From Cyanobacteria bacterium FACHB-471 (GTDB taxonomy: Bacteria > Cyanobacteriota > Cyanobacteriia > Elainellales > Elainellaceae), in the NCBI GenBank assembly GCA_014695345.1, contig JACJOC010000020.1:230436-294435 (forward strand): a stretch of 64,000 bases of DNA, given 5' to 3'. The notes below the pieces were generated by a model. It worked only from the letters and a program-made list of their open reading frames with translations, was not told the DNA's origin and did no database searches. This document shows, piece after piece, positions 1 through 9,509 of this stretch. The translations under genes were made by a program, and so were the position numbers. Numbering within the stretch: the first letter of the stretch is position 1; each line of letters starts with the position of its first letter.

Positions 1-1064
1 ACGAGCCAGGTTACTGCTCGATACATCGCTCCTGTATCTAGATAAAGTAGCCCCAAATTTTGAGCTACTTGGCGAACTACGGTAGATTTACCCACCCCGG
101 CTGGCCCATCAATCGCCAAAATGGGTTGACGATTTCGCAGCACAAGATTATCAATCAGTCGGGTTGAGCCAAGATAAGCAGCGATCGCCAGCAGTCCTGA
201 CTCCTCCACCCGTTCTAATGGCGCTAGGGTGACTGGGTCAACTAGCTCCGCATATTGAGGTTTGACGGCGGGTTCAGTCGCTAGCTCTGCTTCAACCGCT
301 GCTAGCAAAGCAGCAGACTCTAGATTGCCTGCCCGAAACAGTTGTTCAGCCTTCTGCAAACTGCGGTAAAGAACGGTTGCCTGCGATCGCTCTGCATCTG
401 TCAAATACTGATTGCGTGAACTCAACGCCAGTCCATTTGCTTCTCGCACAATCGGACAACCCACAATCTCTACGGGAATATTCAAATCTGCTACCATCTG
501 CTGCAAAATTGCTAACTGTTGAGCATCTTTTTGCCCAAAGTAAGCTCGATCAGGTTGTACCAGGTTGAGTAGCTTGGCGACTACCGTTGCTACCCCCTCA
601 AAATGTCCAGGGCGAAAGCGTCCACACAGACGGGCAATCGCTGTCGCAGGAGGCAGCACCTGAGTCAGAGCTTCACTTATAGGGGGAACTGTACCATATA
701 GCTCGGCAGCAGTCGGGGCAAAAATTACATCAACACCTGCCTGTTCACACTGCTGCTGGTCTTGCAATAGTGTCCGAGGATATTTTTGAAAATCTTCATT
801 GGGACCAAACTGCAGCGGGTTAACAAAAATACTGACAATAACCAGATAGTTATCTTGCCGGGCCCGATGAATCAGGCTTAGGTGCCCTGGGTGCAGCGCT
901 CCCATTGTTGGCACTAGTCCCACTGTTACGCCCCCCCCTGTTATGGACCCCAATGCTACAGGCTTCATAGCAGCCAGCTTTTGCTCAGCTAGCCCCTGCT
1001 CAGACCGTTTGAAGTTCAAATAACAGCGTAATCCAGCAACCGTTGTAAACAGACGCACTACCAT
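1..1064 (-). CDS. panC/cmk: Bifunctional pantoate-beta-alanine ligase / cytidylate kinase (partial)
   Basis: Read on the minus strand from ATG at 1064, the frame stays open to the window edge, so the 3' part is missing. The N-terminal domain is pantothenate synthetase: it shows [18 protein letters not shown], the FVNPLQF motif and YFGQKDAQQ, the ATP- and pantoate-binding signatures used to join pantoate and beta-alanine. Near position 120 the frame runs on into [14 protein letters not shown], the P-loop start of cytidylate kinase (CMP to CDP). This PanC-Cmk fusion is characteristic of cyanobacteria. The protein is cytoplasmic and serves coenzyme A and nucleotide synthesis. An insertion-like GITGGGV stretch precedes the PanC core. 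Divergence from other starts is unlikely, since the residues after [13 protein letters not shown] fit the family. Confidence 0.93.
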   Translation of the reverse strand, partial: MVVRLFTTVAGLRCYLNFKRSEQGLAEQKLAAMKPVALGSITGGGVTVGLVPTMGALHPGHLSLIHRARQDNYLVIVSIFVNPLQFGPNEDFQKYPRTLLQDQQQCEQAGVDVIFAPTAAELYGTVPPISEALTQVLPPATAIARLCGRFRPGHFEGVATVVAKLLNLVQPDRAYFGQKDAQQLAILQQMVADLNIPVEIVGCPIVREANGLALSSRNQYLTDAERSQATVLYRSLQKAEQLFRAGNLESAALLAAVEAELATEPAVKPQYAELVDPVTLAPLERVEESGLLAIAAYLGSTRLIDNLVLRNRQPILAIDGPAGVGKSTVVRQVAQNLGLLYLDTGAMYRAVTWL

Positions 1065-1156
1065 CTCCCGGGTTTGACTCTACTCCCGCCTAGTAGTTTA
1101 CAAAATTCCACAAACCACCTGCTTATACCTTAGCTCCATCAGGTAAAAACAAATTT

Positions 1157-1200
1157 TTGAGGGTGAGGAAATGTTGCAATAGGCGCTTCCTCACCCTCAA
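1157..1200 (-). terminator. Hairpin, likely terminator downstream of rlpA
   Basis: Perfect 14-bp inverted repeat (1157-1170 with 1187-1200, TTGAGGGTGAGGAA arm) with a 16-nt loop. On the minus strand it is followed by a T-rich run, as expected for an intrinsic terminator of the leftward rlpA gene. It also lies just upstream of the leftward panC/cmk start, so it would insulate that gene. Confidence 0.6.
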
Positions 1201-1223
1201 AGCCTGATACCCAATCCTCACAA

Positions 1224-1254
1224 AGAGATGGAGGCGCATTGTGCCTCCATCTCT
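1224..1254. terminator. Second hairpin after rlpA
   Basis: Perfect 12-bp stem (AGAGATGGAGGC at 1224-1235, complement at 1243-1254) with a 7-nt loop, about 50 bp past the rlpA stop. Together with the hairpin at 1157-1200 it forms a tandem pair. It has no strong T-tract, so it may be a repeat or mRNA-stabilising hairpin instead. Confidence 0.45.
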
Positions 1255-1301
1255 TCACCCCAAATTATGAAAACAGCATTTTAACGCTCTATCAGTTTTC
1301 G

Positions 1302-2465
1302 CTAGTTTTGGCTGGTAGCAGTTTGGGCAACGCCCAATACATCAACGCTAACCGGAGCCACTCCTGCCTGAATTAATCCGACTGCTCGGGCAGCCGCCGC
1401 AGACAGATCGATAACACGTCCGCCGCTGTAGGGCCCTCGGTCGTTAATTCGCACAACAACCGATTGACCGTTGTTTAAATTCGTTACCCGAACCTGGGTA
1501 CCGAAGGGCAGATTGCGATGGGCAGCAGTGAGTGCATTTTGGTTGAAGACTTCACCGCTAGCACTACGATTGCCATGAAAACCAGGGCCATACCAGGATG
1601 CCATTCCTCGCATACTGAACTGGATAGGTCCAACGGAAACTTCTTGAGGAGCTGGGCGGGGCCGACCTGCGACCTCACGGAGTGGAGGCGCATCGCCCAT
1701 TTGTCGGCGCAAGCGGTTAGTAACTTGCAGGGCGTCTTCCGCTAAATCGTTCGTGGAACCAGGGAGAAGCGTTTCAGGATTGATTTCGACCAATTCTTCA
1801 TCATTGACCTTGATAAGGTAGCGCTCTTGGTCAGCATCCCAGCTTACTGTGATGTCTTCAGCGTTGACGCTGTCCCGATGCATTTGGTTGAGTCGAGCAG
1901 CAACTGAGGTAGCCCGCCAAACTGGATCAGAGGTGTAGTCATCAGAATCGGCATTTGCTGATGCCTCAGTCACTTGGTTAGCCGAAGATTCAGCTGAGTC
2001 GCTGCTTTGGGTAGCTGCAACCTTGACCTCTGAACCAGAAGAGCCACTGGATTGAGCAGGTTGCTCAGCTGCATCGGAACCTAAGAAGGTGAGAACAGGA
2101 ATACCTCGAACATAAAGCGTAGCCGCTTGCCGTCCATCCATCTCATGGGGATGAATGCTGGCGACTGTTTCCTCGACCGTGTCAACCTCTGCTTGAGATT
2201 GATGCTCTCCGACTTTGACTGCTTCAAGGGAAGAATCTGACGATGCTGCTTCAACCGGATTGACTGGTTCGGATGGCTCAGATGGAGCTAAACCGGAGGC
2301 AGTTTGCTGAGGTTGAGGCTCGTTGACGGAAACATCTGCTTCCAAGCTTTCGTCTGTTGTCGTAAGTTGGTCTGCCGGGGGTTGGTTAGCGTAGCTAGAA
2401 GACGCTGTACCGAGACTCGCAATAATCAAGGCAGCGGTTAGACCGCTCCAAAGTTGTTGATTCAT
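1302..2465 (-). CDS. rlpA: RlpA-family septal ring lytic transglycosylase (double-psi beta-barrel)
   Basis: 387 aa. Residues 1-27 form a signal peptide (MNQQLWSG, hydrophobic core, SYANQ cleavage region), so the protein is exported. Residues about 28-280 are low-complexity Ser/Glu/Ala-rich linker with no recognised fold. The C-terminal 100 residues are the RlpA double-psi beta-barrel: MASWYGPGFHGNRSASGE, then LPFGTQVRVTN and INDRGPY, ending VIDLSAAAARAVG. The family binds or cleaves peptidoglycan glycan strands, preferring denuded glycans at division sites. No SPOR domain is present, unlike E. coli RlpA. The first ATG fits the signal peptide. It is monocistronic, with two hairpins downstream. 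Confidence 0.9.
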   Translation of the reverse strand: MNQQLWSGLTAALIIASLGTASSSYANQPPADQLTTTDESLEADVSVNEPQPQQTASGLAPSEPSEPVNPVEAASSDSSLEAVKVGEHQSQAEVDTVEETVASIHPHEMDGRQAATLYVRGIPVLTFLGSDAAEQPAQSSGSSGSEVKVAATQSSDSAESSANQVTEASANADSDDYTSDPVWRATSVAARLNQMHRDSVNAEDITVSWDADQERYLIKVNDEELVEINPETLLPGSTNDLAEDALQVTNRLRRQMGDAPPLREVAGRPRPAPQEVSVGPIQFSMRGMASWYGPGFHGNRSASGEVFNQNALTAAHRNLPFGTQVRVTNLNNGQSVVVRINDRGPYSGGRVIDLSAAAARAVGLIQAGVAPVSVDVLGVAQTATSQN

Positions 2466-3116
2466 ACGTCCATTGTGAAGGTCACTGAAAGCTAGAGCCA
2501 GGACTTGATTGGGGCCACGTAGATGCGGTCCTGCGAACGCCTAACTCGTACTCGTTACGTGTTCACGTTATGGTTGTGGAACTGCAACAGAGTAACACGA
2601 ACTTTTTGGGTTGGGGATCAGGGTTGAGCAAAAACCCCTTACAACTTTACACAAACTTCATATCAGTATTTCGAGGACAACTTGCTTGAATCGAAGTTTT
2701 CCCAAGAGCTTGGGGAGTCAGGATAGTTTTCGGAAACTTTACATAAAGTTTACAATTACTTTACAGTTTTTCTGGTTTTCCGACACTCAGTTGTTTTAAT
2801 CACTGAAGTTAAGGGATAAGACAGTCTGTTCCTGGTTTTCCCGTTTTTAAGATCTACGCCCGTGTTAAGAGCATTAGGAGCACATTGTTGAGTTTCTTGA
2901 CTGCTGCGCTCAGCAGCCTGTGTGGACTCAAGCAGGGTGGCGAACAGGTGTTCGACCCGCCAGGGTGAAGCGTAACGGAGAAAAACGAGGTTTAATGGAC
3001 TTGTCTTGTTGGAAATCCGTCTGATTTTTGAAAAGTTATCTTCTATTAGGAGAGTAAGTTTTCAAAAACTGAACTTGTAAGTCCTAAATTGGAATGCTAA
3101 AGATCTGAAACGCCTC
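2466..3116. other. Long divergent intergenic region with a possible structured RNA
   Basis: Region between divergent rlpA and the VTT-domain gene, and presumably carrying both promoters. Around 2885-2990 several short complementary arms cluster: a CTGCTG/CAGCAG hairpin nested inside CTTGA/TCAAG, followed by a CGAAC/GTTCG hairpin. They suggest a small structured RNA or leader, but no known family could be matched. No convincing coding frame was found; a 62-codon frame at 2611-2799 has no family-like features. Confidence 0.3.
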
Positions 3117-3848
3117 ATGAATAGACCAAGAAGACGTTCAAGGAAGCTTCGTATCTTACTCAGTCGGGTTGGCGATCGCATCAGCAAAAAAAATATTCTT
3201 GCTTTATCCATTTTCCTGCTGTGTTTGCTGGGTTGCTGGTGGCTCTTTACAGCGCTAGAAATCAATATATTCACCCCAGAAGGGTTGGCTCAAGCTGCCC
3301 GAGAAATGGGGGTTTCAGCAATTCTGATTTATATCCTCTCTATTATTATTGCTATTGTTATTAGCCCTATTCCTGGAACACCTTTGACTATTGCAGCCGG
3401 AGCGATTTGGGGTCCGGTTCCTGCTGCTATCTACGCAACAATTGGTAGCTTTGTGGGAGGGCTAATTGCTTACTTTATTGGTAGAACGTTAGGGCGATCG
3501 GCAGTTAAAGTCTTAACAGGTAAAATTATCTATTTCTCTAAACATCGAGGAGAGGTTTATCTAGGACTAATCATGTTCTTTGCCCGTCTTTTTCCAGTGC
3601 TTCCATTTGACTTCATGAGTTATGGAGCAGGTTTAGCTAAACTCTCTTTGCCAATCTATGCCAGTGCCAGCTTGTTAGGGGCATTTCCCTGCAACTTTTT
3701 TTTGACGCACTTAGGGGCAGCTTTCACACTAAACAAAACAATGTTAGGAATTATGGCTGGTTTGTTCCTAATCTTGTTTGTGGGACTGCCTTGGGGAATC
3801 CAGCGATATAACTGGCTGGGTATGAAGGACATCATTCGTGTAGAGTAA
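3117..3848 (+). CDS. TVP38/TMEM64 (VTT/DedA-like) membrane protein
   Basis: 243 aa with a basic N-terminus and about five to six hydrophobic segments. The VTT core is visible: the re-entrant SPIPGTPLTIAAGAIWGP segment, then SFVGGLIAYFIGRTLGRS, and the FFARLFPVLPFDFMSYGAG motif with its Arg and Pro residues. Homologues are inner-membrane proteins linked to lipid scrambling or flipping and envelope homeostasis; in cyanobacteria the substrate is undefined. The start is the first ATG after stops, and the Arg-rich tail suits the positive-inside rule. It stands alone on this strand. Confidence 0.85.
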   Translation: MNRPRRRSRKLRILLSRVGDRISKKNILALSIFLLCLLGCWWLFTALEINIFTPEGLAQAAREMGVSAILIYILSIIIAIVISPIPGTPLTIAAGAIWGPVPAAIYATIGSFVGGLIAYFIGRTLGRSAVKVLTGKIIYFSKHRGEVYLGLIMFFARLFPVLPFDFMSYGAGLAKLSLPIYASASLLGAFPCNFFLTHLGAAFTLNKTMLGIMAGLFLILFVGLPWGIQRYNWLGMKDIIRVE

Positions 3849-3986
3849 TCCGTTCCTGATGGGTCAGTTTGGTTGTGCCGGTTTGGTGTAAAGCGCCTGT
3901 AATTCTCAATTCAGATTGAATAGTGGGGAAAATGTCAAACTGAAAGAGGGACCATACAGGCTGCAAGCTTAGAGAAAGCCGCCATT

Positions 3987-4583
3987 ATGATTGAGCTCCT
4001 TGCCGCGCTCTCAGCATCTGCAGCAGTGGGAATGAGAATTGCCCTACCTCTTTTGATGATTGGGCTACTTTATAGCGATAATCTCTGGGCAGATGTGCCT
4101 GTCTTGTCCCACATTCCCCCACGAATTGTGCTGGGAGTATTGGTGAGTTGGTCTTTGGTTGAGCTATTAATTTCTAAAGAACGTTTGGGACAGCGTTTTT
4201 TGCAGATCGTGCAGTTGCTGTTTAGCCCTTTTGTGGGAGCGATCGCCGGAATTACGGTTGCCCGTTCTGCTGAGGTACCTGGAGCGATGGCAATGTTGCT
4301 CGGTCTGGTGGGTGGACTATTTGCTTTTGTGCTGCAATTGGTGCAGGTGGGCTGGTTTTACCGCTTGCGAGGACTCCCGACCTGGGTAATTTTTTTGCAA
4401 GACTTTTTGTGTATTGCGCTAGTGCTGCTTGCGTTTGACGCACCTGAACAAGGTGGGCTGATTGCGCTGCTGTTGCTCTGGTTAGCAATTCGTAGTTCGG
4501 GCGTGTGGCAAAGCTGGTATCAGCAGCAAGCGAGTGCTTTAAACCGCAAAAATCCTCGGTGGAACAAACGAGATCCCGATTAG
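3987..4583 (+). CDS. DUF4126 integral membrane protein
   Basis: 198 aa, almost entirely hydrophobic with four to five predicted membrane helices. The start (MIELLAALSASAAVGMRIALPLLMIGL) and the FSPFVGAIAGITVA segment match DUF4126, a family of small membrane proteins with no assigned function that is frequent in cyanobacteria. It sits 138 bp after the VTT-domain gene on the same strand and could be co-transcribed with it. A strong bidirectional terminator follows. Confidence 0.8.
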   Translation: MIELLAALSASAAVGMRIALPLLMIGLLYSDNLWADVPVLSHIPPRIVLGVLVSWSLVELLISKERLGQRFLQIVQLLFSPFVGAIAGITVARSAEVPGAMAMLLGLVGGLFAFVLQLVQVGWFYRLRGLPTWVIFLQDFLCIALVLLAFDAPEQGGLIALLLLWLAIRSSGVWQSWYQQQASALNRKNPRWNKRDPD

Positions 4584-4617
4584 CTAAAGCAGCTTTATAG
4601 CTATAGCCATACAGGTT

Positions 4618-4668
4618 AGGACAAAAAGAAGGGCACGGGGCTTCACCCTGTGCCCTTCTTTTTGTCCT
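4618..4668. terminator. Bidirectional intrinsic terminator between convergent genes
   Basis: Perfect 19-bp inverted repeat (4618-4636 with 4650-4668) with a 13-nt loop. The arms carry an A-tract on one side and a T-tract on the other (AAAAAG / CTTTTT). It lies between the convergent DUF4126 gene (+) and the small secreted protein gene (-), so it can serve both. Confidence 0.88.
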
Positions 4669-4705
4669 AAGAGTTGAGAAAGGTATACCTGATTTGATCA
4701 GTGTT

Positions 4706-5017
4706 TTATTCAAGCAGGAATGGAAAAACGCTGCGAATGGCTCTGCGGACGCGTAGCAATATAATCGTGTTCTCAACTCGGGGCGAAAGTTGGGGACGAG
4801 TATCGGGACCTGCCTCAAGCTGTGCCTGTAGCTCAGCATACTCAGCTGCCGTAAGTGGAGCGCCATCAACGGGCGATCGCGCTTCTGTAATAATCTCTGT
4901 TCGCAGCACCTCTTCAGGCACATCTTCCGCAGGTGGCAGTGCCAGGGCTGGTGCAACGCTGACACTACTCAGAAGTAACAAAATCATGCCAAGAGAACTG
5001 CGCTGAATCTGAAGCAT
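4706..5017 (-). CDS. Small secreted protein, cyanobacterial conserved hypothetical
   Basis: 103 aa. Residues 1-27 form a clear signal peptide (SSLGMILLLLSSVSVAPALA then LPPAE). The mature part contains the segment VPEEVLRTEIITEARSPVDG, then a Tyr/Glu/Leu-rich helix and a basic C-terminus (VRRAIRSVFPFL). I do not know a function; the pattern suggests a short periplasmic or lumenal protein. It is convergent with DUF4126 and upstream of nothing obvious. The first ATG fits the signal peptide. Confidence 0.7.
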   Translation of the reverse strand: MLQIQRSSLGMILLLLSSVSVAPALALPPAEDVPEEVLRTEIITEARSPVDGAPLTAAEYAELQAQLEAGPDTRPQLSPRVENTIILLRVRRAIRSVFPFLLE

Positions 5018-5152
5018 GAGAGTATTCCAAACCCGTTTTTTAGGATCGCAGATCTATTAAAGCCCAAATAAAGCCCAAATTATGCAAAGCGGAAGCGCAG
5101 CTTAGCCGCACTTCCGCTAATGAATCAAACTGAGTTTTGTAAGAGCGATCGC

Positions 5153-6562
5153 TTAACTAACGGGAACAGCAGCTGCAACATACTTCTGCATCACTTCCCG
5201 GTACTGGCTCTTTTGCTTCATTCCTTTAAGCTGCTCAACCAAAGCTTTGTCCTTAAAGAATTGAACGGTTGGAGTACCAGTCACTCCGGCTGACTCGGCA
5301 ATATCTGGGTCTGCTTCGATGTCGATCTCTACATAGTGAATCTGACCGTCGAATTCATCCACGACTTTGCTCAGGATGGGCTTGAGTGTATGGCAAGGTC
5401 CGCAAGTGGGGGAAGCATACTTGACTACGATTAGGCGATCGCTGTCATGGTATAGCTTACGCAGGGCATACCCCCCTTCATGACGAGTTCTATTAACGTC
5501 AAACTCTGCTGCCTGCTCATCTTCAGTTTTTTTGTGAGCCGCTTCAGCCGCAGGTTTTTCGGATGCTTCGGTCTGATGAAACTCCTGCACTAAGCCGTTT
5601 ACAGAGAGCCAGCGCTCAGCTAGCATTGCCGCCATACAGCCCGTACCTGCTGCTGTAATGGCCTGACGGAATTCATGATCCTGCACATCACCAGCCGCGT
5701 AGACTCCCTCTATGCTGGTTTCTACTGAGCCAGGTTTGGTCACAACGTAACCCACGTCATCCAGTTCTAGTTGTCCTCTAAATAAGGATGTATTTGGAGT
5801 GTGACCGATCGCGTAGAACAAACCTCTAACGTGAAGTTCGTCTTCCTCTCCGGTTTGGGCATTTCTGATTCTGACCCCCTTCATGTGGTCTTCTTCACCA
5901 AACACGTCGAGCGTCTCGGTATTCCAGTGAACGGTGATTTTGGGATTACTTAAAACACGGTCTTGCATGGCTTTGCTAGCTCGCATCTTTTCGCCTCGCA
6001 CCAGCAAGTGAACGTGGGAGCCGTACTTTGTCAGGTAAACTGCTTCTTCTGCGGCTGAGTCACCGCCACCGACAACCGCTAACTCGGCACTGCGAAAGAT
6101 TGGCGTTGCACCATCACAAATTGCACAGGCGGAAATTCCTCGGCTCCAAAACTGGTTTTCGTAAGGCAATCCTAACCGTCTTGCGGTTGCTCCAGTAGCG
6201 ATCACAATGCTGTGCGCTCTAACTTCTCGCTCTTCAGAGCGAATCACGAACGGACGCTGACTAAAATCAACTGAAGTAACGTCCTCTGTTACTAACTCCG
6301 CGCCCCAGCGCACGGCTTGCGCCTTCATTTGATCCATCAGTTGGGGCCCGGTGATGCCACTAGGGAAACCAGGGAAGTTCTCAACTTCAGTAGTGGTCAT
6401 GAGCTGTCCGCCCGGTAGCCCACCTGCCTGGAATCCTTCAAATACAAACGGCTTTAGATTTGCTCTCGCAGCATAAATGGCAGCCGTGTATCCAGCCGGA
6501 CCAGAACCGATAATGACTAAGTTTTCTACCGCTGGGTTTGTCATAGATCTAGATAAACTCAT
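5153..6562 (-). CDS. ntrC (NTRC-type trxB fusion): NADPH-thioredoxin reductase with C-terminal thioredoxin domain (NTRC)
   Basis: 469 aa. Residues about 13-330 are the FAD/NADPH flavoprotein: [16 protein letters not shown] binds FAD, CAIC at 146-149 is the redox disulfide, [12 protein letters not shown] binds NADPH and YAAGDV closes the FAD site. A charged linker (about 335-365) leads to a thioredoxin domain with CGPC at 387-390. The fusion is the NTRC enzyme, which passes electrons from NADPH to 2-Cys peroxiredoxins and chlorophyll-synthesis and Calvin-cycle targets, mainly in low light or dark. Met-7 (start 6544) is an equally good start, since [13 protein letters not shown] is closer to family N-termini. 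It is divergent from ndhH. Confidence 0.95.
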   Translation of the reverse strand: MSLSRSMTNPAVENLVIIGSGPAGYTAAIYAARANLKPFVFEGFQAGGLPGGQLMTTTEVENFPGFPSGITGPQLMDQMKAQAVRWGAELVTEDVTSVDFSQRPFVIRSEEREVRAHSIVIATGATARRLGLPYENQFWSRGISACAICDGATPIFRSAELAVVGGGDSAAEEAVYLTKYGSHVHLLVRGEKMRASKAMQDRVLSNPKITVHWNTETLDVFGEEDHMKGVRIRNAQTGEEDELHVRGLFYAIGHTPNTSLFRGQLELDDVGYVVTKPGSVETSIEGVYAAGDVQDHEFRQAITAAGTGCMAAMLAERWLSVNGLVQEFHQTEASEKPAAEAAHKKTEDEQAAEFDVNRTRHEGGYALRKLYHDSDRLIVVKYASPTCGPCHTLKPILSKVVDEFDGQIHYVEIDIEADPDIAESAGVTGTPTVQFFKDKALVEQLKGMKQKSQYREVMQKYVAAAVPVS

Positions 6563-6733
6563 AACGACTACGCTTAGTATAGTCTAACTTCTTAACAAAA
6601 GTCTAATGACATTGCAGATAGGTCTATTTGTCTGTTCTGTCCGTTTTGCCTATAAGGATAATTAGGGCGATCGCATCAGAAAATTCTCTAGATTTTTGGT
6701 GTAGTTTGCGCCGGTAGACGGAGCTTAGGCCAA

Positions 6734-6739
6734 TATAAT
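6734..6739 (+). promoter_or_regulatory. Possible -10 element upstream of ndhH
   Basis: A perfect TATAAT hexamer lies about 90 bp before the ndhH start. No well-placed -35 box is evident, so this is only a candidate promoter. Confidence 0.3.
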
Positions 6740-6827
6740 GAAAAAGCAGTGCAACAAAAGTCAACGTCGTAAGGTGCGGCATGATGCGTGGCTGCTTAAC
6801 GATTTTTAATCGGGAGATTGCTTGTCT

Positions 6828-8015
6828 ATGGCAATGATTGAAACCAAAACCGAACCCATGGTGCTAAACATGGGTCCGCATCACCCTTCTATGCACGGGG
6901 TGTTGCGCCTAATTGTCACCCTGGACGGTGAAGACGTGATCGATTGCGAACCCGTCATTGGCTATCTGCATCGGGGCATGGAAAAGATTGCCGAAAACCG
7001 CACCAATACGATGTATGTCCCTTACGTCAGCCGATGGGACTACGCTGAGGGCATGTTTAACGAGGCAATTACCGTTAATGCTCCCGAAAAACTAGCAGAC
7101 ATTCCAGTTCCCAGACGCGCTAGCTACATTCGCGTAATCATGCTGGAACTGAACCGGATCGCCAACCACTTGTTGTGGCTTGGCCCGTTCATGGCAGACG
7201 TGGGTGCCCAAACGCCTTTCTTCTACATTTTCCGGGAACGGGAAATGATCTATGACCTGTGGGAAGCTGTATCGGGCTATCGCATGGTCAACAACAACTA
7301 TTTCCGCATTGGTGGGGTCGCGGCTGACTTGCCCTATGGTTGGGTAGACAAGTGTGAAGACTTTTGTGATTACTTCCTACCCAAAGTTGATGAATATGAG
7401 CGTCTAATTACTGACAACCCGATTTTCCGGCGGCGGGTTGAAGGCGTGGGCACGATTGGTCGTGAAGATGCGATCAATTGGGGGCTTTCTGGCCCGATGC
7501 TAAGAGCGTCTGGAGTGAAGTGGGATTTACGTAAGGTTGACCACTACGAGTGCTACGACGATTTTGACTGGGAAGTACAGTGGGAAACGGCAGGCGACTG
7601 CTTTGCCCGCTATCTCGTCCGTATTCGCGAAATGCGTGAGTCGGTCAAGATTGTTCGTCAGGCACTCAAAGGGTTACCGGGTGGCCCATTTGAGAACCTG
7701 GAAGCGAAGCGTGTAGCGGAAGGACCTAAGTCTGAATGGGCTAAGAATCCTGACTACCAGTTCATTGGTAAGAAGATTGCTCCTACCTTCAAGATTCCTA
7801 AAGGCGAACACTATGTTCGTGTGGAAAGCGGCAAGGGCGAGCTAGGAATCTACATCATCGGAGACGATAGTGTGTTTCCCTGGCGCTGGAAGATTCGGGC
7901 GGCAGATTTCAACAATCTGCAAGTTCTTCCCTACCTACTACGTGGCGTGAAAGTGGCTGACATTGTGGCGATTCTAGGTAGCATCGACGTGATTATGGGA
8001 TCGGTCGATCGCTAG
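6828..8015 (+). CDS. ndhH: NAD(P)H-quinone oxidoreductase subunit H
   Basis: 395 aa from the ATG at 6828 ([20 protein letters not shown]); a TTG six bases upstream gives two more residues but the ATG matches family N-termini and length. NdhH is the 49-kDa-type subunit of cyanobacterial NDH-1, the thylakoid complex for cyclic electron flow, respiration and CO2 uptake. It lies in the peripheral arm next to the quinone site. Signatures seen: [39 protein letters not shown], and the C-terminal [20 protein letters not shown]. As usual in cyanobacteria it is separate from the other ndh clusters. Confidence 0.97.
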   Translation: MAMIETKTEPMVLNMGPHHPSMHGVLRLIVTLDGEDVIDCEPVIGYLHRGMEKIAENRTNTMYVPYVSRWDYAEGMFNEAITVNAPEKLADIPVPRRASYIRVIMLELNRIANHLLWLGPFMADVGAQTPFFYIFREREMIYDLWEAVSGYRMVNNNYFRIGGVAADLPYGWVDKCEDFCDYFLPKVDEYERLITDNPIFRRRVEGVGTIGREDAINWGLSGPMLRASGVKWDLRKVDHYECYDDFDWEVQWETAGDCFARYLVRIREMRESVKIVRQALKGLPGGPFENLEAKRVAEGPKSEWAKNPDYQFIGKKIAPTFKIPKGEHYVRVESGKGELGIYIIGDDSVFPWRWKIRAADFNNLQVLPYLLRGVKVADIVAILGSIDVIMGSVDR

Positions 8016-8377
8016 TACAGCTTTCAAGTTGTTATTGGTAGAGGAGGCAAGCTTTGTTTGTCTCCTCTTTTCCGTCTTTGCACCAAAACTACTGCTCTGG
8101 GTTTTCATAGGAAATCTGCTTGGTAAAGAGACACTATCTTTGTGTATCCCTCTTCCATCACTTTCCCAGTACAAAAATCCTAGAAGCGTCTCGTTTCCAA
8201 GCTTTGCCTGGAAGTGCCACTTCGGAGGCTCTGCCTCCATTGACAATAGAGCGGAGGCAGAGCCTCCAGAAACTGCATTCCTAGCTAAAAGCCAGGAACG
8301 AGAGAGATTAGAGAGAATCTTCTCCAAAAGTGATGAAAGAGGGGTATAGCGCTACTCCATAAAGGGTTCGGTATTAT
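8016..8377. repeat. Intergenic region with a nested inverted-repeat element
   Basis: 362 bp between ndhH and the convergent signal-peptidase homologue. At 8224-8238 and 8253-8267 lie two 15-bp arms (GGAGGCTCTGCCTCC and its complement), and each arm is itself nearly palindromic. Outside them, TCTCGTTTCCA (about 8189) is matched by an inverted GGAACGAGA (about 8296), giving a compound palindrome of roughly 120 bp. This resembles non-coding repeat families common in cyanobacterial genomes. A 106-codon frame that spans it (8029-8349) is explained by the repeat and is not reported as a gene. Confidence 0.6.
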
Positions 8378-8917
8378 TTACTCAATACTTCCTATTTTTC
8401 CAGGTGGCCAATATCGACTGGTAATTTTTCCGAGTAGATGGTCTTGAGGGACAAATCCCCAGAATTGACTGTCGTAGGAGTTGTTGCGGTTGTCTCCCAG
8501 GACGGCATAGGAATTGGCAGGAATTGTAACTGGACCCCAGATGTAAGCAGGTGGCTCGGCAATATAGTCTTCCTGAATCGGCTGGCTATTGATGTAAACG
8601 CTGCCCTCTCTCACTTCGATGGTTTCTCCAGGTAAACCAACGGCTCGGGCAATGAAGGGAACATCTGGATCAGCGGCACCTTCGGCAATCATGGTATCCG
8701 TGGGGCGAAACAGGATGATGTCTCCCCGTTGAGGCTGCTCTGTTTCGTAAATGGATAGATCTGCAAAGATGCGATCGCCCACAGCAAGTGTCGGAGCCAT
8801 TGACTCTGACGGAATATAGAAGCTTTTAACCTTACTTGCACAAGCAGGAAATAACCCCAGGCTCAGCGACAGACTTACCCAAGCAATGAGCCGACTTTTA
8901 TTGAAGCGCGACAGCAT
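8378..8917 (-). CDS. Signal peptidase I homologue (S26) lacking the catalytic lysine
   Basis: 179 aa. Residues 9-24 form one hydrophobic segment ending at a possible lipobox-like FPAC (Cys26). The S26 fold follows: SESMAPT with nucleophile Ser39, PQRGDIILFRPTD, RAVGLPGETIEVREGSVYING-like box D, and LGDNRNNSYDSQFWGFVP box E. In active enzymes box D begins Lys-Arg (FIKR); here it reads FIAR, so the general-base Lys position (residue 90) is Ala. The codon is GCC in the sequence. It may be an inactive paralogue, or act by another base; the true housekeeping lepB would then lie outside this window. The short N-terminus gives a single anchor. It runs just downstream of scpB on the same strand. Confidence 0.82.
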   Translation of the reverse strand: MLSRFNKSRLIAWVSLSLSLGLFPACASKVKSFYIPSESMAPTLAVGDRIFADLSIYETEQPQRGDIILFRPTDTMIAEGAADPDVPFIARAVGLPGETIEVREGSVYINSQPIQEDYIAEPPAYIWGPVTIPANSYAVLGDNRNNSYDSQFWGFVPQDHLLGKITSRYWPPGKIGSIE

Positions 8918-8949
8918 AATTTGATTTGCAGCAACGTAGCTCCACGACG

Positions 8950-9444
8950 TTAACTCGGTGAAGCAGGTGAGTCAAAGGGCTGGGGTAGTTTATCAACCTG
9001 GAAGTATTGGTAAAACTTTTCGGTCACCTGTAGCCAGTAGGATCGCCCGTCAGCCTGTCTTCGTTTGCGAACGAAGCCTAGTCCCACCAGTTCTGGAACG
9101 TGCTGATAAACTCCAGAGCCGCGCAATTCGACCAGTTCGGTTTGGCTGATCGGTCCTTTTAGGGCGATCGCCGCCAGTGTCCGCAAAGCTCCTACTCCTA
9201 AATCCAGCGGAATCAAACTCTGCACCAGATCGTGAAATGAATCACGTAGCTGTAGACAGTAGCCTTCTGAGGTTTCTACGACTTCTAGGGCGCTGTCTCG
9301 ATGAGCATAGTCGGTGATTAGTTCGATCAGGGCTTCTTCGATCTCTTTGCGATCGCACCCTGCATATTCAACAAGTTTGGCGATCGGCAGGGGCTGAGCT
9401 TTGAGATAGAGAATCGCTTCGATTTTGCTGGCGAGACGAGGCAT
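8950..9444 (-). CDS. scpB: Segregation and condensation protein B
   Basis: 164 aa. The tandem winged-helix kleisin partner of SMC-ScpA: MPRLASKIEAILYLKAQPLPIAKLVEYAG starts the first winged helix, and RTLAAIALKGPISQTELVELRGSGVYQHVPELVGLGFVRKR, the second, is the most conserved segment. It acts in chromosome condensation and segregation. It is slightly short compared with many bacterial ScpB proteins (about 180-200 aa), as usual in cyanobacteria. The gene is 33 bp upstream of the signal-peptidase homologue and 66 bp downstream of the ABC ATPase, all leftward, possibly one transcript. Confidence 0.9.
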   Translation of the reverse strand: MPRLASKIEAILYLKAQPLPIAKLVEYAGCDRKEIEEALIELITDYAHRDSALEVVETSEGYCLQLRDSFHDLVQSLIPLDLGVGALRTLAAIALKGPISQTELVELRGSGVYQHVPELVGLGFVRKRRQADGRSYWLQVTEKFYQYFQVDKLPQPFDSPASPS

Positions 9445-9509
9445 GAGGGAAAAGTTTTGAATTTTGAATTCTTACTACCCTACACGCTCGTGCAGCTTCG
9501 TTAACAGGT

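Noticed and set aside
8029..8349. 106-codon plus-strand frame after ndhH
   Set aside because: It is explained by a palindromic repeat region, has no family-like features, and runs between convergent gene ends.
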